Below are positions 1 through 10,659 of a stretch of 64,000 nt of DNA, piece by piece. The notes beneath the pieces were generated by a model. It saw only the letters and a list, made by a program, of their open reading frames with translations, had not been told where the DNA came from and ran no database searches. The translations under genes were made by a program, and so were the position numbers. Within the stretch, counting starts at the first letter, position 1. Each line of letters begins with the position of its first letter. The DNA is from Agrobacterium vitis (GTDB taxonomy: Bacteria > Pseudomonadota > Alphaproteobacteria > Rhizobiales > Rhizobiaceae): contig NZ_AP023272.1 in assembly GCF_013426735.1 (NCBI RefSeq), forward strand, positions 62,001 to 126,000, given 5' to 3'.

Positions 1-297
1 GCCGACGATATCGGCATTGGCCAGCATGCCGATTTTCACCGCATCGACCCGGATATCGGCAAAAACCGTCTCAACCTGTCTTGCGACGAACATGGGATCC
101 AGCGATTCGATAGCCGTCACCCCTTGGGTATTCTGGGCCGTCAGCGCCGTCAGCGTCGCCATGCCATAGACACCCAAAGCCGAAAATACCTTCAGGTCCG
201 CCTGAATACCCGCTCCGCCAGACGGATCGGAACCGGCAATCGACAAGACATTGGCGATGCGAGGCAGAGGCGTTTCATCGTTTGTTTGAACGGTCAT
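1..297 (-). CDS. thiD: Hydroxymethylpyrimidine/phosphomethylpyrimidine kinase, 5' part (runs off left edge)
   Basis: ThiD phosphorylates HMP and HMP-phosphate to supply the pyrimidine half of thiamine. Only the first 99 residues lie in the window. The diagnostic ribokinase-fold N-terminus SIAGSDPSGGAGIQAD is at residues 19-34, followed by the usual LTAQNTQGV segment. The start is the ATG at 297 with no better alternative upstream. The frame is open to the left edge, so the gene is cut by the window and not visibly broken. No TPP riboswitch-like sequence was seen in the 211 bp upstream. The pyridoxal-kinase branch of the family is a less likely alternative. Confidence 0.9.
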   Translation of the reverse strand, partial: MTVQTNDETPLPRIANVLSIAGSDPSGGAGIQADLKVFSALGVYGMATLTALTAQNTQGVTAIESLDPMFVARQVETVFADIRVDAVKIGMLANADIVG

Positions 298-508
298 GAT
301 CGTCCTCGTCGAAGTCAATAGTCTCCAACACCTCGGCTCCTTTTGATGGAAAAGGTGGGCGGCGGGGCAGATCTATCGCAGTTTTCCATGCTCCTGTCAC
401 GGTCCCGCCCATTATGCTGCATTGCGCAATTAACTGCATTTTTCGGGAACCAAACTGGACACCCGTCGTTATCTCGGCGTCAAGAGGTCGTGTGAAACGA
501 GGCGGGAT

Positions 509-1315
509 ATGGAAAACCAGCAATCGGCAATCAAGCGATCGCCAGCGCGAACCGAACAAAAAGACGCAGCAGCGCTGCTGTTTGATCTTCTTCAGGCCGA
601 GCCTCACCGCTACGCATTGTTTCTCGATATTGATGGTACCTTGCTGGATCTTGCCGAGAGCCCGGATGGTATCCGTGTGCCGGTTGGTCTGGCAGACGAT
701 CTGGAAGTGCTTTCATCACGCATGGGCGGGGCGCTTGCGCTGGTAACGGGGCGGGCCTTGGCCTATGCCGACCGGCTGTTTGCGCCAAAGCATTTCCCGA
801 TTGCCGGATTGCACGGAACCGAGCGGCGAACGGTTGAAGGCACCGTCATCCGCAGTGAGCCGAGCCCGGCTTTTCTGGCTGTCAAGGAAGAGCTTCCGAA
901 GCTCGAACAGGCATGGCCGGGCGTGTTGGTTGAGGACAAGGGTGCCGCCATCGCCGTTCACTATCGCCAGGCGCCCGCCTACGCCGACGTGGTGGAGAAA
1001 GCCATGGCGGATGCCTTTCAGGCGGCAGGTCCCGGCTATGAGCTGCAACGCGGCAAGATGGTCGTTGAAATCCGTCCTGACAGCGCCGACAAAGGCCGGG
1101 CCTTGCAGTCCTATCTGGCCGAGCCGCCCTTCACCGACCGCGTTGCCATCGCCATTGGTGACGACGTGACCGACGAGGCGATGTTTGAATGCGTCAACCG
1201 TTTGGGCGGGCTGTCGATCCGCGTTGGCGATCTCGAAGGAAGCGTGGCCAGCCAGTCTCTGGCGAGCCCGCAACTCCTGCGTGACACACTCGCCAAATTG
1301 GCCCGCCAAAGCTGA
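509..1315 (+). CDS. otsB: Trehalose-6-phosphate phosphatase OtsB
   Basis: This HAD-superfamily phosphatase of 268 residues removes phosphate from trehalose-6-phosphate in the cytoplasm, the second step of trehalose synthesis. Motif I is FLDIDGTLLDL, with the predicted nucleophile D40 and acid/base D42. Motif II is TGR near residues 80-82, and motif III is GDDVTDE at 217-223. Length is normal for OtsB. The next gene, 50 bp downstream, is the synthase otsA, so the pair forms an otsBA operon that makes trehalose from UDP-glucose and glucose-6-phosphate, usually for osmotic or desiccation tolerance. The start ATG at 509 sits a normal distance ahead of motif I; no strong ribosome binding site decides it. 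Confidence 0.95.
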   Translation: MENQQSAIKRSPARTEQKDAAALLFDLLQAEPHRYALFLDIDGTLLDLAESPDGIRVPVGLADDLEVLSSRMGGALALVTGRALAYADRLFAPKHFPIAGLHGTERRTVEGTVIRSEPSPAFLAVKEELPKLEQAWPGVLVEDKGAAIAVHYRQAPAYADVVEKAMADAFQAAGPGYELQRGKMVVEIRPDSADKGRALQSYLAEPPFTDRVAIAIGDDVTDEAMFECVNRLGGLSIRVGDLEGSVASQSLASPQLLRDTLAKLARQS

Positions 1316-1365
1316 CGTTCAGGGGCTGACGTTCCGGGGCTGACAACGATAAGAAGGATAATGAT

Positions 1366-2769
1366 ATGAGCAGACTTGTTGTGGTTTCCAACCGTGTTCC
1401 CGTACCCGACAAGACCAATAAGGCGCCGGCGGGAGGTTTGGCCGTCGCGTTGCGGGCTGCCCTTGAGGACAAGGGCGGCATCTGGATGGGCTGGTCAGGC
1501 GTTTCCAGCGGCGAGGAAGAAGCCGGTGAGCTTGCGATGATCGAGGATGGCAAGATCACTTACGCGCTGACGGATCTAACCGACCGCGATGTCGATGAAT
1601 ATTATCACGGCTTTGCCAACCGCGTGTTGTGGCCAACGTTTCACTACCGCCTCGACCTGACCGACTATGCCCGCAAGGATATGACCGGCTATTTCCGGGT
1701 TAACCGGTTTTTCGCCGAGCGGCTCGTGCCGCTGCTGAAGCCTGACGATACGATCTGGGTCCAGGATTATCACCTGATCCCGCTGGCCAAGGAATTGCGG
1801 CAGATGGGCGTGAAGAACCGGATCGGTTTCTTCCTGCACATCCCGCTGCCGCCCGCCGATGTGCTGTTTGCCATGCCGGTCTATGAAACGCTGATTGAAA
1901 GCCTGGCCCATTACGATCTGGTCGGCTTCCAGACTGATTTCGACCATGCCAATTTCGTCGGAGCCCTGGTGCGCGAAGGCATCGGCGAGGCGATCTCCGG
2001 CAACAAGATCAAATCCCATGATCGGACGTTCAAGGCGGGCCACTATCCGATTGGTATCGAGACGGCGGCCTTTGCCGCCTACGCCCGCAGGGCGGTGCGT
2101 AACGTGATGGTGAAGCGTGCTGCGCAAAGCATCGAAGGCAAGGCACTGGTAATCGGCGTCGATCGGCTGGATTATTCCAAGGGCCTGACCCAGCGGCTGG
2201 ATGCCTATGAGCATTTCATCAATGCCAATCCGAACTATCAGGGCAAAGTCACCTATTTACAGATCACCCCGAAATCCCGCTCTGAAGTGCCGGAATATGA
2301 GGCGATGCAGCGCACCGTGGCCGAACAGGCCGGGCGCGTGAATGGCGCGCTGGGCACGGTCGATTGGGTGCCGATCCGCTACATGACCCGCTCCGTGGCC
2401 CGTCCGGTGCTGGCCGGGCTCTACCGGCTGGCCAAGGTCGGGCTTGTCACGCCGATGCGCGATGGCATGAACCTGGTTGCCAAGGAATATGTTGCCGCCC
2501 AGGACCCCGATGATCCCGGTGTTCTGGTTCTATCGCGTTTCGCCGGAGCGGCCCGCGAGTTGAAAGGGGCCTTGCTGGTCAATCCATACGACACGGAAGG
2601 CACAGCCCAGGCCATTGCCCGCGCCCTCGATATGCCACTTGCCGAACGCCAGCAACGCTGGAAAGGCATGATGGACCATCTGCTGGTCAACGATGTCAAC
2701 CATTGGTGTGACACGTTCCTCTCGGATCTGATGGAAATGCCAAGGGAAAAGTCCGCCGAAGCGGCGTAA
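1366..2769 (+). CDS. otsA: Trehalose-6-phosphate synthase OtsA
   Basis: GT20 glycosyltransferase of 467 residues that joins glucose from UDP-glucose to glucose-6-phosphate. The N-terminus SRLVVVSNRVPVP and the PAGGLAVAL loop bind the acceptor, HIPLPP is the usual HxPxP motif, and DRLDYSKGL carries the donor-binding arginine and lysine region. RDGMNLVAKEYVAAQ near the C-terminus is the family signature for the UDP-sugar site. Length matches bacterial OtsA, with no fused phosphatase domain; that activity is the separate gene otsB just upstream. A purine-rich AGAAGGA lies 8-10 bp before the ATG. Cytoplasmic; operon with otsB. Confidence 0.96.
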   Translation: MSRLVVVSNRVPVPDKTNKAPAGGLAVALRAALEDKGGIWMGWSGVSSGEEEAGELAMIEDGKITYALTDLTDRDVDEYYHGFANRVLWPTFHYRLDLTDYARKDMTGYFRVNRFFAERLVPLLKPDDTIWVQDYHLIPLAKELRQMGVKNRIGFFLHIPLPPADVLFAMPVYETLIESLAHYDLVGFQTDFDHANFVGALVREGIGEAISGNKIKSHDRTFKAGHYPIGIETAAFAAYARRAVRNVMVKRAAQSIEGKALVIGVDRLDYSKGLTQRLDAYEHFINANPNYQGKVTYLQITPKSRSEVPEYEAMQRTVAEQAGRVNGALGTVDWVPIRYMTRSVARPVLAGLYRLAKVGLVTPMRDGMNLVAKEYVAAQDPDDPGVLVLSRFAGAARELKGALLVNPYDTEGTAQAIARALDMPLAERQQRWKGMMDHLLVNDVNHWCDTFLSDLMEMPREKSAEAA

Positions 2770-2833
2770 AACAGGGTTCGACCGCACCACGATCATTCAA
2801 TCATGATGCGGTCTCAGACTTCTCCAACGATAA

Positions 2834-4417
2834 TCACGCCGCCTTGGCGACGTGATATTCCTTGATCGCCACCATCTTGATCGCCGGATAACGTTCTGCC
2901 TCATAGCGCAGCGAAAACGCATCCTGCGCCATGAACACCGGGTCGCCATCCAGATCCCGGCAGATATCGCCGCGCCGCGCCGCCATAAACTTGTCGAGTT
3001 CGCCGGGTTGATCTGACGAAATCCAGCGGCAGACGGAAAAGCGCGACATTTCAAACGACACAGGCAGGGTATATTCACCCGAAAGCCGCTCCTTCAACAC
3101 ATCGAGCTGCAAGGCTCCGACCACGCCGACAATGGCGGGCGAACCGTCCTCCGGCGAAAACAGCTGCACGACGCCCTCTTCGGCCATTTGCTGTAAGGCT
3201 TCCTTCAGCTTCTTGGCCTTCATCGCATCTTCGAGCCGCACGCGGCGCAGAATTTCCGGCGAAAAGTTCGGCACGCCCTGAAACACCAGCGCTTCGCCTT
3301 CGGTCAGCGTATCGCCTATGCGCAGCGTGCCGTGGTTGGGAATACCCACCACGTCACCGGCAAAGGCGGTATCGGCCAATTGCCGCTGCGAGGCGAAGAA
3401 GAATTGCGGTGCTGTCAGGCCCATCAGCTTGCCGGTGCGCGCCAGCCGCGCCTTCATGCCGCGCTCCAACTTGCCGGAGCAGATCCGCGCAAAGGCAATG
3501 CGGTCGCGGTGATTGGGGTCCATATTGGCCTGGATCTTGAAGACGAAGGCGGTCATCTTGTCTTCCGCCGCATGCACCTTGCGGATATCGGCCATCTGGT
3601 CGCGTGGCGGCGGAGCGAAATCACCCAGAGCATTGATCAGGTCGCGCACGCCAAAATTTCGGAGCGCCGAGCCGAAGAACACAGGCGTCATATGGCCTTC
3701 CAGAAAGGCCTGGCGGTCGAAGGGGCGGCAGGCCTCCTGCGCCAGTTCCAGCTCGTCGATAAAGGTCTGACGCTCGTTTTCCGGCAGGTTTTCCGCGACA
3801 TTCTTCGGGCTGTTGACCGGCAAAGCCTCGACCTGCTTGTCGGAACCACGGAAGGTGTTATCGACCAGATTATAGGAGCCGCAGAAGCTTTTCGACCGAC
3901 CGACCGGCCAGGTAATCGGGGCGGTGTCCAGCGCCAGCTTTTCTTCTACTTCATCCAGAACCTCGAAAATATCCCGGCTTTCACGGTCCATCTTGTTGAC
4001 GAAGGTGATGATCGGAATATCGCGCATCCGGCAGACTTCGAACAATTTCAGCGTGCGCGGCTCGATACCCTTGGCAGCATCGATGACCATGACGGCAGCA
4101 TCCACCGCCGTCAGCGTGCGGTAGGTGTCGTCAGCAAAGTCTTCATGGCCGGGCGTATCGAGAATATTGAAGACATTGCCTTCATACTCAAAAGTCATCA
4201 CCGAGGTGACGACGGAAATGCCGCGCTCGCGCTCGATCTTCATCCAGTCCGAGCGGGTCTGTATCCGGTCTTTCTTGGCTTTCACCTCACCGGCCAGCTG
4301 GATCGCGCCGCCGAACAGCAGCAGCTTTTCGGTCAGCGTGGTTTTACCAGCATCCGGGTGAGCGATAATAGCGAAGGTGCGGCGGCGGGAGACCGCCTCT
4401 GCGAGCGTTTCGGCCAT
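2834..4417 (-). CDS. prfC: Peptide chain release factor 3
   Basis: RF3 is a translational GTPase that ejects RF1/RF2 from the ribosome after peptide release. The 527-residue product has the P-loop AHPDAGKT at residues 19-26, DTPGH at 87-91 and NKMD at 141-144. The GTPase domain, the switch region ERERGISV and the long C-terminal domains are all in place and the length is typical. EF-G and LepA are ruled out by the RF3-specific start (RRRTFAIIAHPDAGKTTLTE) and the order of the C-terminal domains. It converges with otsA on the left and diverges from dut on the right across 84 bp that must hold both promoters. Confidence 0.96.
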   Translation of the reverse strand: MAETLAEAVSRRRTFAIIAHPDAGKTTLTEKLLLFGGAIQLAGEVKAKKDRIQTRSDWMKIERERGISVVTSVMTFEYEGNVFNILDTPGHEDFADDTYRTLTAVDAAVMVIDAAKGIEPRTLKLFEVCRMRDIPIITFVNKMDRESRDIFEVLDEVEEKLALDTAPITWPVGRSKSFCGSYNLVDNTFRGSDKQVEALPVNSPKNVAENLPENERQTFIDELELAQEACRPFDRQAFLEGHMTPVFFGSALRNFGVRDLINALGDFAPPPRDQMADIRKVHAAEDKMTAFVFKIQANMDPNHRDRIAFARICSGKLERGMKARLARTGKLMGLTAPQFFFASQRQLADTAFAGDVVGIPNHGTLRIGDTLTEGEALVFQGVPNFSPEILRRVRLEDAMKAKKLKEALQQMAEEGVVQLFSPEDGSPAIVGVVGALQLDVLKERLSGEYTLPVSFEMSRFSVCRWISSDQPGELDKFMAARRGDICRDLDGDPVFMAQDAFSLRYEAERYPAIKMVAIKEYHVAKAA

Positions 4418-4501
4418 GTGAGGAATTCCTTTTAACTGGCCGGTTATCTAGCGTTTTGGCGTTCAATATGCAATTGACCCCGGCAAACAAAGGATACCTC
4501 C

Positions 4502-4966
4502 ATGCACGATACGTCCGCGCCACGCCTTCATCTCAAACGTCTACCCCATGGTGACGGGCTGGAATTGCCCGCCTATGAGACGGCGGGTGCGGCTGGCATG
4601 GACCTGCGCGCAGCCGTGACCGAGGCCGAGCCGCTGACCCTTGCCCCCGGAAAACGCGCTCTGGTGCCAACCGGGCTGATTATGGAAATCCCCCAGGGCT
4701 TTGAAGCGCAGATCCGCCCCCGCTCCGGCCTTGCCTTTAAAAACGGCATCACCTGCCTCAACACCCCCGGCACCATCGACAGCGACTATCGCGGCGAAGT
4801 AAAAGTGCTGCTGATCAATCTCGGCCCCGAGGATTTCACCATCACTCGTGGCATGCGCATCGCCCAGATGGTGATTGCGCCGGTGACCCAGGCGCAGGTG
4901 ATTGAGGTAACAGAAACATCGGATACGGTGCGGGGTACGGGCGGATTTGGCTCGACGGGCGTTTAA
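4502..4966 (+). CDS. dut: dUTP diphosphatase (dUTPase)
   Basis: Homotrimeric enzyme that hydrolyses dUTP to dUMP and keeps uracil out of DNA. All five family motifs are present in the 154-residue product: AGMDLRAA (I), RPRSGLA (II), the [10 protein letters not shown] stretch with the catalytic aspartate (III), RIAQMVI (IV) and [10 protein letters not shown] (V, the nucleotide-closing C-terminal arm). Length is typical. Its stop codon overlaps by four bases the stop of the convergent LysE-type gene, so no terminator lies between them. In many alphaproteobacteria dut sits near coaBC/dfp, which is not seen here. Confidence 0.96.
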   Translation: MHDTSAPRLHLKRLPHGDGLELPAYETAGAAGMDLRAAVTEAEPLTLAPGKRALVPTGLIMEIPQGFEAQIRPRSGLAFKNGITCLNTPGTIDSDYRGEVKVLLINLGPEDFTITRGMRIAQMVIAPVTQAQVIEVTETSDTVRGTGGFGSTGV

Positions 4967-5595
4967 CGCTGCGCCTGTGTCGCCATTCTCACGGCCAGCA
5001 CGGCCAGTACCGTCCCCATTAGCCAGCGCTGCACCATGATCCATAGCGGGCGGCGGCTGAGAAACAGGGCGATGGAGCCGGCCATCAGCGCGATCATCCC
5101 ATTGATCGTGGTGCCGATGGCGATCTGGGTGAGGCCGAGCAACAGCGATTGGATGAAAACGCTGCCGCTGGCGGGATCGATGAATTGCGGCAGCAGCGAC
5201 AGATAGAGAACGGCCACCTTCGGATTGAGGAGATTGGTCACGAGGCCCATGGCAAGCAGCCGTTTCGGGCGGTCCTTCGGCAGGTCGCGCACCTGAAACG
5301 GTGAACGCCCGCCCGGCCTGACCGCCTGCCAGGCAAGATAAGCGAGATAGGCTGCACCGGCCAGTTTCAGCGCCTCATAGGCATAGGGCACGGCCATCAG
5401 CAACACCGTAATTCCCAGCACCGACATCAGCATATAGATCAGGAAGCCCAGCGCGACACCACCCAGCGAAATCAGCCCGGCCATCGGCCCCTGACAGATG
5501 GAGCGTGAGACGAGATAGACCATATTCGGGCCGGGTGTCAGCGCCATTCCGAGGCAGATCAGGGCAAAGGCAAGAAGTGAAGTCGTCGTGGGCAT
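4963..5595 (-). CDS. LysE/RhtB-family amino-acid exporter
   Basis: Predicted inner-membrane exporter of 210 residues. The family signature near the N-terminus, [15 protein letters not shown], follows the first membrane helix; about six hydrophobic segments follow, with the [17 protein letters not shown] motif in the middle. The ATG at 5595 is preferred because it starts right before the first helix; an in-frame start at 5670 would add a 25-residue hydrophilic leader with no support. It overlaps the dut stop by four bases and is divergent from a second LysE-type gene. The substrate (threonine, homoserine, leucine, lysine or other) cannot be told from sequence. Confidence 0.85.
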   Translation of the reverse strand: MPTTTSLLAFALICLGMALTPGPNMVYLVSRSICQGPMAGLISLGGVALGFLIYMLMSVLGITVLLMAVPYAYEALKLAGAAYLAYLAWQAVRPGGRSPFQVRDLPKDRPKRLLAMGLVTNLLNPKVAVLYLSLLPQFIDPASGSVFIQSLLLGLTQIAIGTTINGMIALMAGSIALFLSRRPLWIMVQRWLMGTVLAVLAVRMATQAQR

Positions 5596-5724
5596 GGCGT
5601 GTCCTTGGCAGGAGGCTATAAACCCCAAAAGACCAGAAAGTCCGACATCGGGCAATTTCAATCGTGTCACCGTTGCAAGTTGCAGCCGGGCGGATTAGCA
5701 CTGGCGTATCGATGGAGACGTATT

Positions 5725-6342
5725 ATGACCCTTGCCAGCCTGCTTGCCTATGCCGGAGCCCTGTTCATTGCTGCTGCCATTCCCGGCCCCGGCATGACGG
5801 CGATTGTGGCGCGGGCGCTTGGCTCCGGTTTTCGTCCGACCTTTTTCATGGGGCTGGGCCTGATCCTGGGGGATCTCTGCTATCTGACCGCCGTTATTCT
5901 GGGCCTTGCCTATATTGCCCAGACGTTCGTGACGCCATTCCTGATCATCAAATTCGCAGGCACGCTCTACCTGGCCTATATCGCCTGGAAACTCTGGACG
6001 GCAGGGCTTTTGCCACAAAATATCGAAGCGCGCAAAACTGCGGGCGTGATGACCTCCTTCCTGTCCGGCCTGTTCGTGACGCTCGGCAATCCGAAGACCA
6101 TGCTGTTCTACGTCGCCCTGGTGCCGACCCTCATTCCGCTTCAGGCCATTGGCCCGTCGGATTACGGTCTATTGGTCGGCACGACATTCGTGGTGCTGAT
6201 GGCCGTGCTCATTCCCTATATTCTTCTGGCCGCCAAAGCCCGGCTGCTGCTGAAACAGCCATCGGCATTGAAACTGCTCAACCGGGCCGCCGCCAGCATC
6301 CTGGCCGGAACCGCCGCCTATATCGCCACAAAGGCAGCGTGA
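5725..6342 (+). CDS. LysE/RhtB-family amino-acid exporter (second, divergent copy)
   Basis: A 205-residue polytopic inner-membrane protein of the same family as the gene upstream on the opposite strand. It has the IPGPGMTAIVARAL signature after helix 1, a central LGNPKTMLFYVALVP motif and six predicted membrane segments. The start ATG at 5725 places the first helix at residue 3; an in-frame GTG/ATG further up would add a polar leader overlapping the neighbour. The two exporters are clearly different sequences, so this is an old paralogous pair or separate acquisition and not a recent duplication. No Lrp or LysR regulator is adjacent. Substrate unknown. Confidence 0.82.
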   Translation: MTLASLLAYAGALFIAAAIPGPGMTAIVARALGSGFRPTFFMGLGLILGDLCYLTAVILGLAYIAQTFVTPFLIIKFAGTLYLAYIAWKLWTAGLLPQNIEARKTAGVMTSFLSGLFVTLGNPKTMLFYVALVPTLIPLQAIGPSDYGLLVGTTFVVLMAVLIPYILLAAKARLLLKQPSALKLLNRAAASILAGTAAYIATKAA

Positions 6343-6477
6343 AATAAACATTTGTTTTCGCTGGCTTTGCAGCGGGTTTTTTCTCCCCGGAACCACGGCG
6401 ATAGGCAAAGGGTTCTGGTCGCTTGGGTGATTTGATCCTATTGTCGCTGCAAAGCGCGTTATTCTGGAGGACCAAAC

Positions 6478-7446
<969 letters not shown>

Positions 7447-7471
7447 TCGCATTCAATGCGCTTATCCAAAC

Positions 7472-7520
7472 GATTGGCGATTGGCGATTGGCGATTGGCG
7501 ATTGGCGATTGGCGATTGGC
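7472..7520 (+). repeat. Seven perfect tandem copies of a 7-bp unit
   Basis: The unit GATTGGC is repeated seven times without a mismatch, starting 25 bp after the cysK stop codon. A further partial unit (GA) follows. The unit length is not a multiple of three and the array lies outside any gene, so copy-number change would not alter a protein. It lies in the cysK 3' untranslated region. Confidence 0.97.
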
Positions 7521-7540
7521 GAGCATCGAACAATGAAGAC

Positions 7541-7568
7541 GAGGGCTACAGCGGAATTTGTAGCCCTC
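7541..7568 (+). terminator. Perfect stem-loop after cysK, possible terminator
   Basis: GAGGGCTACA pairs perfectly with TGTAGCCCTC around an 8-base loop. It is the first strong stem downstream of cysK. There is no long T-tract after it (CAATTTATTGG), so it may be a weak terminator or part of a repeat: the left arm plus two bases (GAGGGCTACAGC) recurs at 7738-7749. Confidence 0.5.
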
Positions 7569-7603
7569 AATTTATTGGCAAACCTCGATCTCGGCATTTC
7601 GTC

Positions 7604-7626
7604 ATCCTCGGGCTTGTCCCGAGGAT
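7604..7626. repeat. Short palindromic intergenic element of rhizobial type
   Basis: ATCCTCGGG and CCCGAGGAT form a perfect 9-bp inverted repeat around CTTGT. From general knowledge, this CCTCGGG-CTTGTCCCGAGG pattern is very common between genes in Rhizobiales. The rest of the 324-bp gap 7447-7770 holds the tandem repeat, the stem at 7541, and nothing else I recognise. Confidence 0.6.
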
Positions 7627-7770
7627 GTGTTGTGGCTGAATAAGCGGTAGACATTGTTATTTAAATTGACGCACTTAGATACTCGGCACAAGGCCCAGCA
7701 TGACGTCGAGGATAAATGCAGCCTTTGTTAGCAGTTTGAGGGCTACAGCAGCAGGTGCAGTCCTGTTTCG

Positions 7771-9303
7771 TTATGCAGCAGCCGTCAGGCGTTCCGAGGG
7801 AATGCGGTAGGAAATTGCCTCGGCCAGATGAATCCTGCCAAGTGCCTCCGAGCCATCCAGATCGGCCAATGTTCTCGCCACTTTCAACACCCGGTGATAG
7901 GCGCGGGCCGAGAATTTGAACTTCTCCGCGGCGTCCCGCAATAATTGCAAGCCGGCAGCATCCGGCGCGGCCAGCTTTTCGATCAGCGCTGTCGAGCACC
8001 GGGCATTCATGCGGATTTCAGGTACGCCCGCCTCGATAAACCGTTCCGTTTGCCGCTGTCGGGCGACGGCGACCCGGCGGGCGACATCGGCGCTTTTTTC
8101 CGCGGCCATCGGCTTGATCAGGTCCATGGCCGAGACGGCGGGGACATCGATGCGAATGTCGATCCGGTCCAACAGCGGACCGGAAATCCGGCCCTGATAT
8201 TCGGTCAGGCAGCGAATGCCGCGTGCGCAGGTATGGCCCGGCTCACCCGCCATGCCGCAACGGCAAGGGTTCATCGCGGCAATCAACTGGAAGCTGGCCG
8301 GATAGGTGACGCGATGATTGGCGCGAGCGATGACGCATTCGCCGCTTTCCAGCGGCTGGCGCAAGGCATCCAGCACCTGCGGCGAAAATTCCGGAAACTC
8401 ATCGAGAAACAACACACCGTTATGGGCAAGCGAGGCCTCGCCCGGCCGGGCGCGCAACCCGCCGCCGACCAGCGCCGCCATGGTGGCGGAATGATGCGGC
8501 GTGCGAAATGGTCTGCGGTCTGACAATTTTCCACCGGCCAATTGCCCGGCGATGGAATGGATCATCGACACATCCAGAAGCTCCGGTGCAGACAGGACCG
8601 GCAGGATGGATGGCAACCTAGCCGCCAACATGGATTTTCCCGATCCCGGCGGGCCGACCATCAGCAGGTTGTGGCCTCCCGCCGCGGCCACTTCCAACGC
8701 CCGCTTGGCGCTTTCCTGACCACGAATATCGGCAAGGTCGGGCAGATTGCCCGGCAGCGCCCGGCTGGCCGGATTCGGGCGCGTCAGAACCTGGGTGCCA
8801 CGAAAATGATTGGCCAGCGCAATAAGACTGCGGGGGGCGAGAATATCCATGTTCGACCCCGCCCAGGCCGCTTCTGGGCCGCTATCGGCGGGGCAGATCA
8901 ACCCTTTGCCAAGCGCATTGGCCGCCATGGCCGCCGGTAGCGCGCCCGCCACGGCGGCAATCGTGCCATCTAGGTTCAACTCACCAACCACAAGATAATC
9001 GCCCAGCACATCAGCGGGAATGGCGCCGAGCGCGGCCATCAGACCAAGGGCAATGGCCAGATCGAAATGCGAGCCTTCCTTGGGCAGATCCGCCGGTGCC
9101 AGATTGATGGTGACACGCTTGGGCGGCAGCGCCAGCCCGGAAGCATGCAGAGCCGCCTGAACCCGTTCCCGGCTTTCGGCCACCGCCTTATCCGGCAGGC
9201 CGACAATCTGCACGCCGATCTTGCCGGGCGCGACCATGACCTGCACATCGACAGGCACACCATCAATTCCCTGAAACGCAACCGTTCCCACCCGTGCAAC
9301 CAT
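7771..9303 (-). CDS. comM: YifB/ComM-family Mg-chelatase-like AAA+ ATPase
   Basis: The 510-residue product has an N-terminal ChlI/Lon-protease-like fold (residues 1-165), an AAA+ core with Walker A GPPGSGKS at 217-224 and Walker B VLFLDEF at 298-304, a small cysteine cluster NPCRCGMAG...HTCARGIRC, and the conserved C-terminal helical domain ending in HLAEAISYR. Members of this family, studied as ComM, act as hexameric branch-migration helicases during natural transformation; many non-competent bacteria carry it with no known role. The ATG at 9303 (MVARVGTVAFQG) is the normal family start, ten codons inside a longer open frame. It is followed at the 3' end by the repeat-rich gap. Confidence 0.9.
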   Translation of the reverse strand: MVARVGTVAFQGIDGVPVDVQVMVAPGKIGVQIVGLPDKAVAESRERVQAALHASGLALPPKRVTINLAPADLPKEGSHFDLAIALGLMAALGAIPADVLGDYLVVGELNLDGTIAAVAGALPAAMAANALGKGLICPADSGPEAAWAGSNMDILAPRSLIALANHFRGTQVLTRPNPASRALPGNLPDLADIRGQESAKRALEVAAAGGHNLLMVGPPGSGKSMLAARLPSILPVLSAPELLDVSMIHSIAGQLAGGKLSDRRPFRTPHHSATMAALVGGGLRARPGEASLAHNGVLFLDEFPEFSPQVLDALRQPLESGECVIARANHRVTYPASFQLIAAMNPCRCGMAGEPGHTCARGIRCLTEYQGRISGPLLDRIDIRIDVPAVSAMDLIKPMAAEKSADVARRVAVARQRQTERFIEAGVPEIRMNARCSTALIEKLAAPDAAGLQLLRDAAEKFKFSARAYHRVLKVARTLADLDGSEALGRIHLAEAISYRIPSERLTAAA

Positions 9304-9625
9304 ATCCCAGCCCCCTTGCCGGCAGCGATCCATCCGCCCCTACGCAATTTCATGGATTTCGCCGGACGAAAAAGAGAAAATGCGTTTAAAATCAATTTAT
9401 TAAATCAAGACATCGAGCGGAGCGCCTAACGGGCACGCTGCAATTTCCTGCAACCATAGTTTTGCATGAAAAACAAAGGACGACAAGAACAATAAATGAA
9501 CAAAGACCCGTTTCGAGGGCAAAATGGTTGTATTTGGTTGCGCTTTCAGAACAAAGGGGAACGCTTCCGGCACCCCGCAACGCCAAAGGTTTTAGCAAAC
9601 CCAACGTGGCAGGGCGCAGAAAGGA
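9304..9625. other. 322-bp gap between comM and gshB
   Basis: This stretch lies upstream of comM and downstream of the gshB stop, both on the minus strand. It includes an A/T-rich run around 9378-9412, a likely place for the comM promoter, but no clear -35/-10 pair stands out. A small plus-strand open frame from 9462 into gshB looks like a shadow of gshB. No RNA gene or strong hairpin was recognised. Confidence 0.5.
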
Positions 9626-10573
9626 TCAGGACCGCTTTTTCTCGATAGCGTTCCAGAGCAGGCTGGCGATATCGGCGCCGCCGAAATTCTTCACCTCGCG
9701 GATACCGGTTGGCGAAGTGACGTTGATCTCGGTCATATAATCACCGATCACATCGATGCCGACCAGCAGGAAGCCACGTTCGCGCAGGGCAGGCCCGATC
9801 CGGGCGCAGATCTCGCGTTCGCGCGTCGTCAGTTCCGTCGGTTCCGGCTTGCCCCCGGCATGCATATTGGAGCGCGCATCATGTTCAGCAGGCACCCGAT
9901 TAATCGCGCCGACGGGCTCGCCATCCACCAGAATGATCCGCTTGTCGCCCTTGCGCACGGCGGGCAGATAGCCCTGGGCGATGAAGGGCTCGCGGAACAT
10001 CTGGCCGAACATTTCCATCAGGGAGGAGAAATTGCGGTCATCGCGGGTGGAATGGAACACCCCTGCCCCGCCATTGCCGTAGAGCGGCTTCAGGATGATA
10101 TCGCCCTGTTCGGCCCGGAAAGCGGCAATTTCCGCCGGGTCGCGGGTGATCAGCGTCGGCGGCATCAGGTCGGCATATTCGGTGACGAAGATCTTTTCCG
10201 GCGAATTGCGCACCCAGGCCGGATCGTTGACGACAAGCGTCTTCGGATGAATGCGCTCCAGCATATGCGTGGCGGTGATATAGGCCATGTCGAAAGGCGG
10301 GTCCTGGCGCAGCAGCACCACATCCATGGTGGACAAATCGACGCGCTCCGGGCTGCCGAGGGTGAAGTGATCGCCCTTCACATCGCGCAGTTCCATCGGC
10401 TCAACCGTCGCATAGACGCGGCCATCGCGCATGGTCAGCCGATCAGGTGTATAGTGGAACAGCTTATAGCCCCGGGCCTGAGCCTCCAGGCTCATGGCGA
10501 AGGTGGAATCCCCTGATATATTGATGGAGGATACATGGTCCATTTGGACGGCGACATTGCGGATCTGGGCCAT
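9626..10573 (-). CDS. gshB: Glutathione synthetase
   Basis: ATP-grasp ligase that adds glycine to gamma-glutamylcysteine to finish glutathione. The 315-residue product begins [12 protein letters not shown], has the pre-ATP-grasp domain ([33 protein letters not shown]), the central ATP-binding glycine loop [11 protein letters not shown], and the C-terminal [22 protein letters not shown] that supplies metal ligands and the substrate loop. Length is standard for proteobacterial GshB. The ATG at 10573 is chosen because it matches the family N-terminus; the frame stays open for 19 more codons. In related genomes gshB usually follows rsmI-yraN; here about 5 kb separates them. Confidence 0.95.
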   Translation of the reverse strand: MAQIRNVAVQMDHVSSINISGDSTFAMSLEAQARGYKLFHYTPDRLTMRDGRVYATVEPMELRDVKGDHFTLGSPERVDLSTMDVVLLRQDPPFDMAYITATHMLERIHPKTLVVNDPAWVRNSPEKIFVTEYADLMPPTLITRDPAEIAAFRAEQGDIILKPLYGNGGAGVFHSTRDDRNFSSLMEMFGQMFREPFIAQGYLPAVRKGDKRIILVDGEPVGAINRVPAEHDARSNMHAGGKPEPTELTTREREICARIGPALRERGFLLVGIDVIGDYMTEINVTSPTGIREVKNFGGADIASLLWNAIEKKRS

Positions 10574-10659
10574 AATCTTTCTCGCGTTGCATTTGGAGGA
10601 AGATTTAGGACGCGGCGACCACGAACGCAACGTCCGGCAGAGGCCAAATTTTCACCCAA

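Noticed and set aside
298..508. TPP riboswitch upstream of thiD
   Set aside because: The conserved CTGAGA and ACCTGATC-type boxes are not present in the leader.
7472..7520. CRISPR-like array
   Set aside because: The units are contiguous 7-mers with no spacers and there are no cas genes.
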